NCBI RefSeq assembly: GCF_047302465.1
Contig: NZ_CP178621.1
Coordinates: 3,038,001 to 3,102,000, forward strand
Direction of reading: 5' to 3'
Length of the DNA: 64,000 bases
Origin: JACMRP01 sp047302465
GTDB taxonomy: Bacteria; Bdellovibrionota; Bdellovibrionia; Bdellovibrionales; Bdellovibrionaceae
In this document: piece after piece, positions 44,275 through 53,680 of the stretch
Layout of the letters: the number at the start of each line of letters is the position of its first letter
Numbering within the stretch: position 1 is the first letter of the stretch
Translations under genes and position numbers: made by a program
The notes under the pieces: generated by a model
Seen by the model: only the letters and a program-made list of their open reading frames with translations
Databases searched by the model: none
What the model was told of the DNA's origin: nothing

Positions 44275-45999
44275 CTATTTATTTTTGGTTAGAAAAGCAA
44301 CGATGTCTAAATCCTGACCTGCAGGAACACCGGCTCCCGGTCTTGGCCCCGTTAGCTCATCCAAAGTGTACCCGTGATAGGCGTTAGTATCGCGCTCATG
44401 CTGAAAGCGCAGCCACTTTTCACGATCGTACCAAGCTCGTTTGGTCGCATCGTCAGCGCACGTATTCAGTTCATTACCTTTTGCGCCCCAACGAAGTTCC
44501 GGACAGTGATACGGATCGAAACTGACATCATAAATGCGCGCACGCGCTTGCTCTAAGTTCATACTCACGGACTGCCCGCCACTATTTTTATAAGAGATTC
44601 GGCAAGAGCTGGAAGTCTGCTGATAAGCTGCAAGCATATCGGCGGCTAAGTTGGCTCCGCGATAATCAACTTTGCCATCATGGGCACGATGATGTTGAAG
44701 AGCTTCTTCGACATAATCGCGCAATTCTTTAAACGCCATCTTCAAGCGTGCATCCCGCGCCGGAGTTGCATACGTTTCCCAGTCGCCAGAGGCACCATAA
44801 ATATTATTCGGCAAACGGAAGGGATGTTCTTGCAAGTGAATGCCGGCATCCACCGCCACTTGGACCGCAACCGAACGCTCTTGCACACTCTTACAAATTT
44901 CCATCGCCATAATTTTGACGTCATCAATGGGATTTTCTACAAGGGGTCCATCTGCTAAACGATTACGAACCCACACATAATAATCCAAGGTCTGACCTTG
45001 AAACTGAAACTGCGCTTGCCTCCAATCAGGATTTGCAGAGGTGCCATAGTATTGTTCAGTGCTGTACATAGGAAGTTGCGCATCTTTAGCGCCGATCAAG
45101 CGACCACCGTAATATCCAGAGTCATCGCCACCCCATGTAGCATCCACCAAACGCAGCGGGCGCCAGTTTTTAAATCCAGCTCCATGCCCCGGATACGAAC
45201 GCATGAAGCGCGAGTTATAAAGACCCGTCGTCAAACTATTATCGGGATGAGCATCGATGTAATACACGCGCCCATCTTTGGTGATTTTGTAAATGATAGC
45301 GATATGCCCGTTTGGATCATACAAAACCGTACCAGGACGAATAGCATCACGAGTGACTCTTACCGGATAAAAATCAGAGTATAGTCCATCGGCATCCATT
45401 CCTGAATAGCTCACACGGAAAGTACCTGATGAAATTCTTCCTGGAAGAGAATCGTTAAAAATCTCGATCGCATTTGGATAACGAGGACGACCCAGGCGCG
45501 GCTTTTTTGGAACCACTGAGTGACGGCCTTTGACGACGTTGCCAAACTGAGAGTAACGAATGTCTTTCGTGGGCTCGCCCGTCGGATTTTGAATGGGCTC
45601 AAGCGAAGAAACATAGCCAAACGGCAATTGATTTCTCCAGGCAAAATAGCCGCGAACAAAATAAGGGAAATCCGCGCAGTCCGCAAAAAGCCTGAGCCCC
45701 TGAGGGTCCGTCGAAGCATAAGGGTTGACCTGAGGATTTTTAAAACAATCCGAGACCGTTGCACAAAGCCCCTTTGAAATACTGTCCCCGATATGGGTTA
45801 CAAAGCGGCTAAAATTCTCTTCGTCCTGCCCGGTCCACTCTGGGCGCATGATCTTCCAAGGAGATGAAGCCCCAAACAGATCAAGGGCATTGTCCTCGAT
45901 AAAGGACTCCTCCGCCAATTCCTCGAGTTGTGCTTGAGCAGAAACCACCAAGAATATGTTTAATATCAGGGGAACAACCAAGAAGCTTAATTTTGTCAC
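44275..45999 (-). CDS. Secreted protein with papain-like (NlpC/P60-type) signature
   Basis: 574 residues. Signal peptide ends VSAQA. The region 105-255 has a Cys in FADCADFPYFVRGYFAW (C108), a His in DPNGHIAIIYKI (H232) and DAH (249-251) after a further strand: the Cys-His-polar order of NlpC/P60 and related papain-like cell-wall enzymes. The large C-terminal half (260-574) is mostly helical with several cysteines and no known domain. If active, it would cut peptide or amide bonds outside the cytoplasm, perhaps in peptidoglycan. The assignment rests on motifs only. Confidence 0.72.
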   Translation of the reverse strand: MTKLSFLVVPLILNIFLVVSAQAQLEELAEESFIEDNALDLFGASSPWKIMRPEWTGQDEENFSRFVTHIGDSISKGLCATVSDCFKNPQVNPYASTDPQGLRLFADCADFPYFVRGYFAWRNQLPFGYVSSLEPIQNPTGEPTKDIRYSQFGNVVKGRHSVVPKKPRLGRPRYPNAIEIFNDSLPGRISSGTFRVSYSGMDADGLYSDFYPVRVTRDAIRPGTVLYDPNGHIAIIYKITKDGRVYYIDAHPDNSLTTGLYNSRFMRSYPGHGAGFKNWRPLRLVDATWGGDDSGYYGGRLIGAKDAQLPMYSTEQYYGTSANPDWRQAQFQFQGQTLDYYVWVRNRLADGPLVENPIDDVKIMAMEICKSVQERSVAVQVAVDAGIHLQEHPFRLPNNIYGASGDWETYATPARDARLKMAFKELRDYVEEALQHHRAHDGKVDYRGANLAADMLAAYQQTSSSCRISYKNSGGQSVSMNLEQARARIYDVSFDPYHCPELRWGAKGNELNTCADDATKRAWYDREKWLRFQHERDTNAYHGYTLDELTGPRPGAGVPAGQDLDIVAFLTKNK

Positions 46000-46183
46000 G
46001 TGAGTCCTCCAGCTATCTAGTCATTTGACAGTAATGAAATCCTTACCGGAGCATCTTTACGGAGGTTCGATATAACGCAGAAGAACCTGTCACACTTCTT
46101 GCTTTAGTAGGGAACAGTTGAGTTTTCAAAGTGATCTAATTTGCCCTAGAGAGTCCTCCCCCCCTTTGGACCTTTGGGGCAGC

Positions 46184-46216
46184 AAAACGGAGCGCAAAAC
46201 GCTCCGTTTTCTTTTT
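46184..46216 (+). terminator. Orphan terminator-like hairpin
   Basis: Stem ACGGAGCG / CGCTCCGT, 5-nt loop, then TTTTCTTTTT on the plus strand. No plus-strand gene ends upstream of it within 29 kb of coding minus/plus layout at this spot; it could back up the adjacent minus-strand terminator or end a small RNA. Confidence 0.7.
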
Positions 46217-46231
46217 GTCCCGAGGGCAAAT

Positions 46232-46264
46232 AAAAAAACCCACGATCCATACGGAACGCGGGTT
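46232..46264 (-). terminator. Terminator of the small exported protein gene at 46289-46597
   Basis: Stem AACCC-CG / CG-GGGTT with one mismatch, followed on the minus strand by seven T, 25 nt after the stop codon. Confidence 0.82.
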
Positions 46265-46288
46265 TAGGAATTTCGCAATATCAGCGTC

Positions 46289-46597
46289 TTAGTTCAAAAT
46301 ATAAAGATCGCCGTGTTTCTCGATAACGCCAGAAATCTCATCCCCAGGCGAAGCCGCACACTCGTGACCATTCACGACGCCAATTGAAAGACCTGCGGTA
46401 TTAACTTCGCTAAGGCTTAGTGGGCAAAGTTGGTTCTCTGAAAAATGGCGAACCTCAGTGAGGGTTACTTTGCAACCTGAAGAAAGATGGAATTTTGTAT
46501 TTTCAATTTTTGCAATTACCTGAGCTTCACCTTCGCAGGCCAAAGCCGCTGAAGCAGACAAGAACATCAAGCTAGAAACCAAGATATGTTTCAACAT
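46289..46597 (-). CDS. Small exported protein
   Basis: 102 residues. Signal peptide ends near AALA, followed by a Cys (ACEGEAQV) at the start of the mature protein. A Leu/Ser-rich signal and Ala-Cys here could also be a lipobox (ALAC), so lipidation is possible. Four further cysteines lie in the mature part. An AGGAGCTTTT site precedes the ATG. No family recognised. Confidence 0.72.
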   Translation of the reverse strand: MLKHILVSSLMFLSASAALACEGEAQVIAKIENTKFHLSSGCKVTLTEVRHFSENQLCPLSLSEVNTAGLSIGVVNGHECAASPGDEISGVIEKHGDLYILN

Positions 46598-46741
46598 AAA
46601 AGCTCCTCGAGGGATTTAAAGGTTTCGCGCAATCTACCAGATTTATATAATCGCGCAATGTCAGGATTCTGACAGAAAAACCCCTTCCCGCCTTTAATTC
46701 ACCTCGAGGAAGTTCACGGAAACAAGTGGAACACAATCCTG

Positions 46742-47863
46742 TTAGTGCAGAAGCCCCATATTGAATTTTGCATCTGACTTCGGAACCTGATTCAGGCTCT
46801 GCTCCGCTCTGTGAGCCCGTTTCCGCAGGAAGTAACTCCACGTTTTATGATCAAAGTACGAACTGCTTTCAGCGCCGGTTTTGTAAGTCATGTTTCGCCC
46901 GCTTGGCAAACGGCGATTCATAAAGGCCATGGACCAAGCCATAACCTCTGGGAACATCGTCGCAAGCCCCACACGCATATGGCTTGCCGGAGTCAGTAGG
47001 TATTCTTTTTTGCCATCACGGACAGCTTGCAAAATCTTACGTGCCGCCACGTCCGCTGAAAGCGAAAGCCCCGGAAGATTATCCCCGGCCGCGAACCACG
47101 CATACTCTTTTTCATGATCGCCTTTAAAGACTGCCTGAATCGGCGACCCCGTATTCATCAACGTCGGATAGATCGTCGTCACAGGGATGCCGTCTTTTTC
47201 AAGCTCTGCTGCAAGTCCTTGTGAAAATCCCGCTAACGCAAATTTCGAAGTGTCGTACGGAAGCATGTGAGGCACCGCGACCTTTCCGCCCAGCGAGCAG
47301 ATATTCACGATGCGCCCCTTACGGCGACGGCGGAAGTGCGGAAGCATCCACTGCACGGCTTTTAGAACCGCATAGAAGTGCAGTTCTAATTGCGCCTCGA
47401 AGTCTTCTCTTTTCAGAGTATCAAATGGTGCGACGACAATCGCCCCCGCATTGTTGATTAGCATATCGACGGATCCCCACAACGCCAAAGCCTCGTCTAA
47501 GGCTTGAGTCAGCTCGTGTTCTTGGGTCACATCACACGGCAGAATCTGTACGCGGGCCCCCGGAGTGTCTGCCAAAAGAATCTCGCGAGCTCTTTCAAGC
47601 TCTGGAAAATCCCGAGCAAGCAAAGTCACCGAAGCGTCCTGACGAACCAATTCTTTCGCTAAGGCCAGGCCCAATCCGCGCGAGCCTCCGGTGATCACAA
47701 CACTTTCATGGCGAAAGCTGATGCGTTCTCGTTGAGCTAAAAGCGCAACACTTGCCGCCGTCAAACCAAACCCCGCAGCCGCGCGAGGACGCCCTAATAG
47801 CAAGGCCCCGACAGCGCCGATCCCACACAAAGTAAATAGTTCGTTTCTAAGTCCCTTATTCAT
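46742..47863 (-). CDS. Membrane-anchored SDR-family oxidoreductase
   Basis: 373 residues from the ATG at 47863 after AAGGAGT. An N-terminal hydrophobic segment (about 7-45) precedes the Rossmann domain: GGSRGLGLALAKEL binds NAD(P), NNAG is present, and the catalytic set is Ser in NICSLGGKV with YDTSK. The C-terminal 90 residues extend beyond the usual SDR length. Such classical SDRs act on hydroxy or keto groups of lipids or sugars; the substrate is unknown. Confidence 0.88.
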   Translation of the reverse strand: MNKGLRNELFTLCGIGAVGALLLGRPRAAAGFGLTAASVALLAQRERISFRHESVVITGGSRGLGLALAKELVRQDASVTLLARDFPELERAREILLADTPGARVQILPCDVTQEHELTQALDEALALWGSVDMLINNAGAIVVAPFDTLKREDFEAQLELHFYAVLKAVQWMLPHFRRRRKGRIVNICSLGGKVAVPHMLPYDTSKFALAGFSQGLAAELEKDGIPVTTIYPTLMNTGSPIQAVFKGDHEKEYAWFAAGDNLPGLSLSADVAARKILQAVRDGKKEYLLTPASHMRVGLATMFPEVMAWSMAFMNRRLPSGRNMTYKTGAESSSYFDHKTWSYFLRKRAHRAEQSLNQVPKSDAKFNMGLLH

Positions 47864-48000
47864 GAGTGACTCCTTTTGCAGATGCTTAAGTTTTGCAAAA
47901 GGATGCCCCGATGATTGGTGATTCTTGTGAAGGCTCACTCCAAAATGCCAAGTCACAATAGGGGTTTAGGGGGCTTTTTTATATATTCTATAAAGGCATA

Positions 48001-48016
48001 ATAACATATTTGTTAT
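48001..48016. promoter_or_regulatory. Perfect AT-rich palindrome in a divergent spacer
   Basis: ATAACA-TATT-TGTTAT lies between the SDR gene (minus) and a small exported protein gene (plus), 71 nt before the latter's ribosome site; a possible regulator site. Confidence 0.4.
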
Positions 48017-48086
48017 ATATTTAATTTATAGACTCTAGAGGCGTATAAAGGGTGCATACGCAGAACCTATCCTCAAGGAGGACACT

Positions 48087-48353
48087 ATGAAAACCAAAAT
48101 GATTATGACAGCTTTAATGCTTGTTACTTCGGTGAATGCTTTCGCCAGACAATCTACGAAAGTCACCGACACTGATCCTCAGTTTTGCCAAGAAGTTCGC
48201 GCTGAAGCGCTTGTTGATTGCCAAGATATCTATCGTGCTCGCGGACACATCAAAGCTTGTGTTTTTGATACAGTTTCTGAGCGTGTTGCTACCTTCAACG
48301 CGGAAACAGCCGACCTTTCAGGTGGCGGCCAAGTACAATGTTCTGCTGAGTAA
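48087..48353 (+). CDS. Small exported protein with four cysteines
   Basis: 88 residues. GGAGG precedes the ATG. Signal peptide ends VNAFA. The mature part of about 68 residues has four cysteines (FCQEV, VDCQD, KACVFD, VQCSAE), likely two disulfides. No family recognised. A terminator follows. Confidence 0.75.
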   Translation: MKTKMIMTALMLVTSVNAFARQSTKVTDTDPQFCQEVRAEALVDCQDIYRARGHIKACVFDTVSERVATFNAETADLSGGGQVQCSAE

Positions 48354-48361
48354 TCAGAAAT

Positions 48362-48398
48362 AAAAAAGCCCCGGTTAAAACGGGGCTTTTGTTTTTTT
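48362..48398. terminator. Bidirectional terminator
   Basis: A-run, stem GCCCCG / CGGGGC with a 7-nt loop, T-run. It closes the small exported protein gene and, on the other strand, ftsY, whose stop codon it touches. Confidence 0.88.
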
Positions 48399-49560
48399 AG
48401 CTAAAGATACTTTCGACAAATTCATGCGGAGAGAAGCTTCTTAAATCTTGAATGCGCTCGCCGACGCCGATGAACTTAATGGGGATCTGCAATTCGTTCG
48501 CAAGTCCCACAGCCACCCCACCCTTTGCTGTGCCATCCATTTTTGTAAGGATCGCGCCCGTCAAAGTCAGAGCTTTGTTGTATTCCTTCGCCTGAATCAA
48601 AGCATTTTGCCCAGAGTTCGCATCAAGAACGATAATCACTTCATGAGGAGACTCCGGAATGACTTTCGTCATCACGCGCTTCATTTTCTTAAGCTCTTCC
48701 ATCAAGTTTTCCTGAGTATGCAAACGTCCCGCTGTATCGATAATTACAATGTCATAGCCTTGCGCTTTTGCTTTTGAAACCGCATCAAAGGCCACCGCAC
48801 TTGGATCTGAAACCCCTTCCGGAGAGAAGATCTCAACCTGCGCGCGCTCGGTCCACACTTTCAACTGCCCACCGGCTGCTGCACGGAACGTATCCCCTGC
48901 TGCCACGAGAACTTTTTTACCTTGGCTTGCAAACTGCGCTGACAATTTTCCGATGCTTGTGGTTTTACCCGCACCGTTGACTCCGACGATCATCAAAACC
49001 GTAGGGCCTTCTTTCGCAAATTGCAAAGTGCTTGCTGGAAGGTTCGAGAAAACACCTTCCATTTCAACCTTCAGAGTGTCACGAACCTTATTGAAATCCG
49101 CTTTCTCTTTTTTGTTCATGTCCTCGAGAGCTTCCATCAAACGTTGAACAGTCTGTGGACCCAAGTCGCTGGTATAAAGAACTTCTTCGATTTCTTCGAG
49201 ATGAGCCAGAGGCTCGTTCGCTTTGAACAGGGATTTAATACGGCCAAAGATATTTTCTTCGGTCGCACGAAGAGCTTTTTTAAGATCGACTTCTTTTTCT
49301 TCAACGGGCGCTGGAGCTGGGGCCGGTGTTGGCACTTCAACTTTAGCAGCAACAGGTTCTGGCTTACGAGCTTCTTCGAGCTTTTCTTTGAGAGGTTTTT
49401 CTTCGGTTTTTGGAATCGCTTTTACTTCGTGATCGCGAGGTCCCGCGCCCTTGTTGCGAAGAAGCGTGTACCAAAGAACCGTAAAAATAATTAAGCACAA
49501 AACACCAAAAGCCGCGAAGCCGAGAATCATTTGATCTTGTGTTAATCCTTGAGTCATCAT
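48397..49560 (-). CDS. ftsY: Signal recognition particle receptor FtsY
   Basis: 387 residues. Docks SRP-ribosome complexes at the membrane. An N-terminal transmembrane segment (about 10-32), rare in enterobacterial FtsY but usual in several other groups, is followed by an acidic/Pro-rich linker and the NG domain with GVNGAGKTTSIGKLSA (G1), DTAGRLHTQ (G3), TKMDGTAKGG (G4) and GVGERIQDL. It is 6 nt downstream of the DUF5522 gene. Confidence 0.96.
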   Translation of the reverse strand: MMTQGLTQDQMILGFAAFGVLCLIIFTVLWYTLLRNKGAGPRDHEVKAIPKTEEKPLKEKLEEARKPEPVAAKVEVPTPAPAPAPVEEKEVDLKKALRATEENIFGRIKSLFKANEPLAHLEEIEEVLYTSDLGPQTVQRLMEALEDMNKKEKADFNKVRDTLKVEMEGVFSNLPASTLQFAKEGPTVLMIVGVNGAGKTTSIGKLSAQFASQGKKVLVAAGDTFRAAAGGQLKVWTERAQVEIFSPEGVSDPSAVAFDAVSKAKAQGYDIVIIDTAGRLHTQENLMEELKKMKRVMTKVIPESPHEVIIVLDANSGQNALIQAKEYNKALTLTGAILTKMDGTAKGGVAVGLANELQIPIKFIGVGERIQDLRSFSPHEFVESIFS

Positions 49561-49566
49561 TCCACC

Positions 49567-49758
49567 TTAATCTTGTTTCTTAAAACCATACGGGCAATGA
49601 CGACACGCGGACTCACAACAATGTCCACGTTTACGATGATATAAAGCCGTCATCACCTGATAGCCGGTCTCGGGATCTATATAGAAATCCCGGCCTTCCT
49701 CACAAGCCTTCTTGTGCAGCTCTTCTATCTTAGTTTTGGTGGTTTTTGCATCATTCAT
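49567..49758 (-). CDS. DUF5522-family small Cys-rich protein
   Basis: 63 residues. DPETGYQVMTALYHRKRG followed by HCCESACRHCPYGF is the signature of DUF5522, with four to five cysteines that probably bind a metal. The function is unknown. It lies 64 nt downstream of smc, behind a terminator, and immediately before ftsY. Confidence 0.88.
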   Translation of the reverse strand: MNDAKTTKTKIEELHKKACEEGRDFYIDPETGYQVMTALYHRKRGHCCESACRHCPYGFKKQD

Positions 49759-49765
49759 TTAATAG

Positions 49766-49791
49766 AAAAGGGGCCTTTTAAGCCCCTTTTT
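49766..49791 (-). terminator. Terminator between smc and the DUF5522 gene
   Basis: Stem GGGGC / GCCCC with flanking A- and T-runs, on the minus strand 32 nt after the smc stop. It suggests that DUF5522-ftsY has its own promoter or depends on read-through. Confidence 0.7.
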
Positions 49792-49822
49792 CCGTAATTT
49801 CTTATATTTAGGCGTCCGCGAA

Positions 49823-52800
49823 TTACTGAATGTCCTGCAAAGACACAGATACCATTGTTGATACCCCGCGCTCTTGCATGGTCACGCCGTACAACTTACC
49901 CGCCACTTCCATGGTGTGTTTGTTATGCGTAACAACGATGATTTGTGAACGTTTTGCCATCTCACGAACAAGGTCGTTGAAACGGAATACGTTGGCGTCA
50001 TCAAGTGGAGCATCAACCTCATCCAGCAAGCAATACGGAGATGGTTTCACCAAGAAGATCGAGAAGACTAGCGCAACCGCTGTTAACGCTTTCTCACCAC
50101 CCGACATCAAAGTTACGTTCTGCATCTTCTTGCCTGGAGGTTTCGCGATGATCTCGATACCCATTTCGCCTTTTTCAACGTCTTCGTGAAGTTCCAATTT
50201 CGCCTCACCACCACCGAATAGAACCGGGAATACGCGAGTGAAACGGTCGTTCACCAAATCAAAGGTCTCTTTGAAACGTTTAGAGCAAATTCTGTTAATA
50301 CGGTCGATCACTTTACGAAGTTGTTCCTTCGCCTCTGTCAAATCCGCATGTTGTTTCGTCAAGAACTCGTAACGTTGAGCTGTCTCTTCGTACTCTTCGA
50401 TCGCTGATAAGTTTACTTCACCGATTTTAGAGATCTTCTCGCGAAGATCTTTCAATTGGCCTTCAGCTTCTGCTGGGTCACCTTCGCGACCGATGTACTT
50501 CTCTGCCACGTCTGAAAGAATCAACATGTAACGCTCGCGGATTTGATCCACAAGGTACTGTTCTTTCATACGAGCTTGTTCCAATTTCAATTGAGCATCA
50601 TTCATACGAGATTGACGTTCGTTGCGGGCACGTTGAGAGTTTGCAAGCTCTTCACCGATATCCTGCACCTGAGTAGCCATTTGTTCGTAGATGTCTTTTT
50701 CAATAGACAACTGCGCTTTCAAATCTTCCACTTCACGGATGCTGCGTTCGAAGTCGATCTTCTTTTCTTCAAGGCTCATTTGGCTCTCGGTCATCTGAGA
50801 AGAGTACATTTGCGACTCTTCGCTCATACGTGACAACTGAGCATCCAATTCACCCAAAGATTTATTAACCATTTCCAACTGGCGAACAACGCCGTTGTAC
50901 TCTTGAGTCTTAGACACAGACTTCACTTGAAGTTCACGAACTTCACTTTGAAGACCGTCAAAGCCCAAGCGAGTGTTCGTCAATTCAGAGTTCAAAGCTT
51001 CAGTCACTTCGACCAAAGCTTGTTTCTTTTGACGAGCTTCTTCAAGGTTCATCATCAAATCTTGCAAACGAGTTTCTTGTTGCTCGACTTGCTCAGTGAT
51101 TTTACGAAGCTCGCGCTCTTGGCGCTCTACTGCGTACTGAGCATTTTGAAGTTCGTTCTCTGAACGCTCCAAATCTTTACGAAGCTCAGTCACTTTAATT
51201 TCTTGTTCAATTTTACGTTTCTGCGCGCCTTCAAAGTCATTAACGACATTTGCCAACTGCTCTTCTACTTTTTTCAAAGATTGTTGAGCCAAAGCAAGCT
51301 TTCCAGCCCACTCGTTCTTTTTGTCAGTCAATTCTTTGATTTCACGACGACGTTTCAAAACACCTGAATCCGCAGACTCAGAAGATCCACCCGTCAAAAC
51401 TCCGTCAGCAGACAAAGTGTCTCCGTCTTGAGTAACGAATGTCCAACCTTCATACTTCGGACGAAGTGCCAAAGCTGTGCGGATAGAATCAACGATCGCA
51501 ACACCGTCTAATAGATAACTAACGCTGTTTTGATATCTTTCATTCGAGCGAACAACATCTTTCAAGATTGCTTGTACGCCAGACTCCGTACCAGGAGCGT
51601 TTGCCAAAGCTTTATGGCCAGATTCGCTCGCAGACATGAAGCTTGAACGACCTGATTTTGCTTCTTTCAAGTGATCAACGGCTTCAACCGCTTTGCCGCT
51701 ATCCGCAGACAAAAGCATTTGTAGACGAGAACCCAAAGCTGCTTCCATCGCAACTTCGTACTCACTTGGTACTTCAACAACTTCAGAAACCGGTTGGAAA
51801 ACGACTGAGCCATCCGCCGTGATTTCTTGGTACTTCGTTTTTTGCCAAAGCATGACGTTTTTCACGCCCTCTTGGAAACCTTCGAAGTTAGAGTGCAAGT
51901 TTTCCAAACCATAAAGACGTGAAGTCACTTGGTTCAATTGATCTTTGAACTCTTCTACTTCAGATTTCTTAATAGCCGCTTGTTCTGTCAAAATCTTCTT
52001 ATTGGCTTCGAAAGACTCATAGTCATTCGCCAAGTCCAATTGCATTTGACGTTCTTTTTCAAGTTCATTGAATACTTTGCGACGACGGCCTTCGAACTCG
52101 ACGTGTTTTTCACGAAGTTCGTTCACAACCAACTGTTCGTTGCTTTCGCGGTCTTTCAAGTCAGTAATCTGAGCTTGAAGAGAGTTCACGCGAGCATCCA
52201 AAGAAGACTCAGTTTGACCGACAGCGAACAGTTCACGACGCTTTTCAGTCAACTCGTCATCAACGACAGAAATACGAGACTGAGAGTTTTCAAAGATCTC
52301 GTTTTTCTCGTTATATTGAGCAGTCAAAGTTTCAGACTCTTCTTTCAAAGACTCTACTTGAGTGTTCAATTGAGTGTGGTCACGTTTCAAAAGCTCATGA
52401 CGGGCTTGTTGTTCCTGAAGGATCGTGCCAGTCATTTGCTCGTTACGGCGAGCTTGCTCGATCTCGAAGCGAAGTTCTTGGATTTCCATTTCCTTCTTCT
52501 GAGTAGAGCTTTGCTTGTCGTAGTACTGAGTTTGAACGGTCTCAACAGACTTTTCTTTTTCAAGAATTTGCAATTTCAGAGTTTCAAACTGAGCTTGAAG
52601 TGAAGACACATTTGTTTCGCCTTCAACTTCCATGCTTTGAGCTTCATCAAAGATGCGCTGAGCTTCGTCAGCCACTTTACGAAGATCCGCATATTGCAAA
52701 GAGCTCACCCAAAGGTCTAACTCTTCGATTTGATTTTTAAGATTACGATAGCGCTCAGCACGCTGAGCTTGTCTTTGCAATGAATCGATTTGGCGCTTCA

Positions 52801-53401
52801 ACTCGCCGATGATGTCTTGCAAACGTACCAAGTTTTGGTCTGTTGCTTGCAATTTTCTTTGGGATTCACGCTTACGAACTTTAAATTTAGTGATACCTGC
52901 TGCTTCTTCGATCAAGGTTCTGCGCTCTTCTGGTTTCGCAGTGATGATCTTACCGATCATACCTTGGGCGATGATCGAGAAACCTTTGGAACCTGCACCG
53001 GTATCCATGAAGATCTCTTGCACGTCTTTCAAACGAGAAGGTTCTTTATTTACGAAGTACTCACCCTCGCCGTTTCTGTGCAGGCGACGAGTGACCATAA
53101 CTTCAGAGTGCTTGATATATTTTACTGGGAAAGGACCGCCGTCATTTTCGAGAGTCAAAGACACTTCACACATACCAAGTGGTGCGTAACCATCAGCACC
53201 GGCGAAGATTACGTCTGTCATCTGAGACGCACGAAGATCTTTCGCAGACTGGTCACCCATAACCCACATGAGGGCATCAACGATGTTTGATTTTCCGCAA
53301 CCGTTAGGTCCTACGATACCCGTAATACCCGCATCAAAATGAATAACTGTACGGTCTTTGAAAGACTTAAAACCTACGAGTTCGATCTTCTTGATTCTCA
53401 A
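49823..53401 (-). CDS. smc: Chromosome segregation protein SMC
   Basis: 1192 residues, full family length. ATPase that organises and segregates the chromosome. Walker A GPNGCGKSN near residue 32, two long coiled coils, a hinge at about 510-680 (EGVKNVMLW to GWTFVTQDGDTLSADG), the signature LMSGGEKALTAVAL and Walker B YCLLDEVDAPLDD near the C-terminus. The start appears to be a TTG, 7 nt after GAGGGGA; no upstream ATG fits. ScpA/ScpB genes are not in the window. Confidence 0.96.
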   Translation of the reverse strand: MRIKKIELVGFKSFKDRTVIHFDAGITGIVGPNGCGKSNIVDALMWVMGDQSAKDLRASQMTDVIFAGADGYAPLGMCEVSLTLENDGGPFPVKYIKHSEVMVTRRLHRNGEGEYFVNKEPSRLKDVQEIFMDTGAGSKGFSIIAQGMIGKIITAKPEERRTLIEEAAGITKFKVRKRESQRKLQATDQNLVRLQDIIGELKRQIDSLQRQAQRAERYRNLKNQIEELDLWVSSLQYADLRKVADEAQRIFDEAQSMEVEGETNVSSLQAQFETLKLQILEKEKSVETVQTQYYDKQSSTQKKEMEIQELRFEIEQARRNEQMTGTILQEQQARHELLKRDHTQLNTQVESLKEESETLTAQYNEKNEIFENSQSRISVVDDELTEKRRELFAVGQTESSLDARVNSLQAQITDLKDRESNEQLVVNELREKHVEFEGRRRKVFNELEKERQMQLDLANDYESFEANKKILTEQAAIKKSEVEEFKDQLNQVTSRLYGLENLHSNFEGFQEGVKNVMLWQKTKYQEITADGSVVFQPVSEVVEVPSEYEVAMEAALGSRLQMLLSADSGKAVEAVDHLKEAKSGRSSFMSASESGHKALANAPGTESGVQAILKDVVRSNERYQNSVSYLLDGVAIVDSIRTALALRPKYEGWTFVTQDGDTLSADGVLTGGSSESADSGVLKRRREIKELTDKKNEWAGKLALAQQSLKKVEEQLANVVNDFEGAQKRKIEQEIKVTELRKDLERSENELQNAQYAVERQERELRKITEQVEQQETRLQDLMMNLEEARQKKQALVEVTEALNSELTNTRLGFDGLQSEVRELQVKSVSKTQEYNGVVRQLEMVNKSLGELDAQLSRMSEESQMYSSQMTESQMSLEEKKIDFERSIREVEDLKAQLSIEKDIYEQMATQVQDIGEELANSQRARNERQSRMNDAQLKLEQARMKEQYLVDQIRERYMLILSDVAEKYIGREGDPAEAEGQLKDLREKISKIGEVNLSAIEEYEETAQRYEFLTKQHADLTEAKEQLRKVIDRINRICSKRFKETFDLVNDRFTRVFPVLFGGGEAKLELHEDVEKGEMGIEIIAKPPGKKMQNVTLMSGGEKALTAVALVFSIFLVKPSPYCLLDEVDAPLDDANVFRFNDLVREMAKRSQIIVVTHNKHTMEVAGKLYGVTMQERGVSTMVSVSLQDIQ

Positions 53402-53680
53402 TGTAGTGTCCCCTCAATATAAAGCACGCCCTTGGTCCAGAAATGCCAAAGGCCATTTAACTGTCGCTAGGGACAGGGTCCGTGTCAATCAAAGCTTACT
53501 AAACAGGGGCCCCCCGCTGAAAACTTAAGCAGCCTTTTCCTGTTTACTATTGCAGCGCGTTCTCAGCGGCGGTTCCGCATTGCAACAAAACAAGGGGCTT
53601 CCGCCTCTAGATTTGACTCTACCCGATTCCGCTTCCTAGGCTTTCCCAAAGGGATTTTAAGTACACAGGAGATCACCAAA

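Noticed and set aside
53402..53680. Structured RNA in the smc upstream spacer
   Set aside because: Short GC-rich hairpins occur but no known RNA pattern and no terminator on the matching strand.
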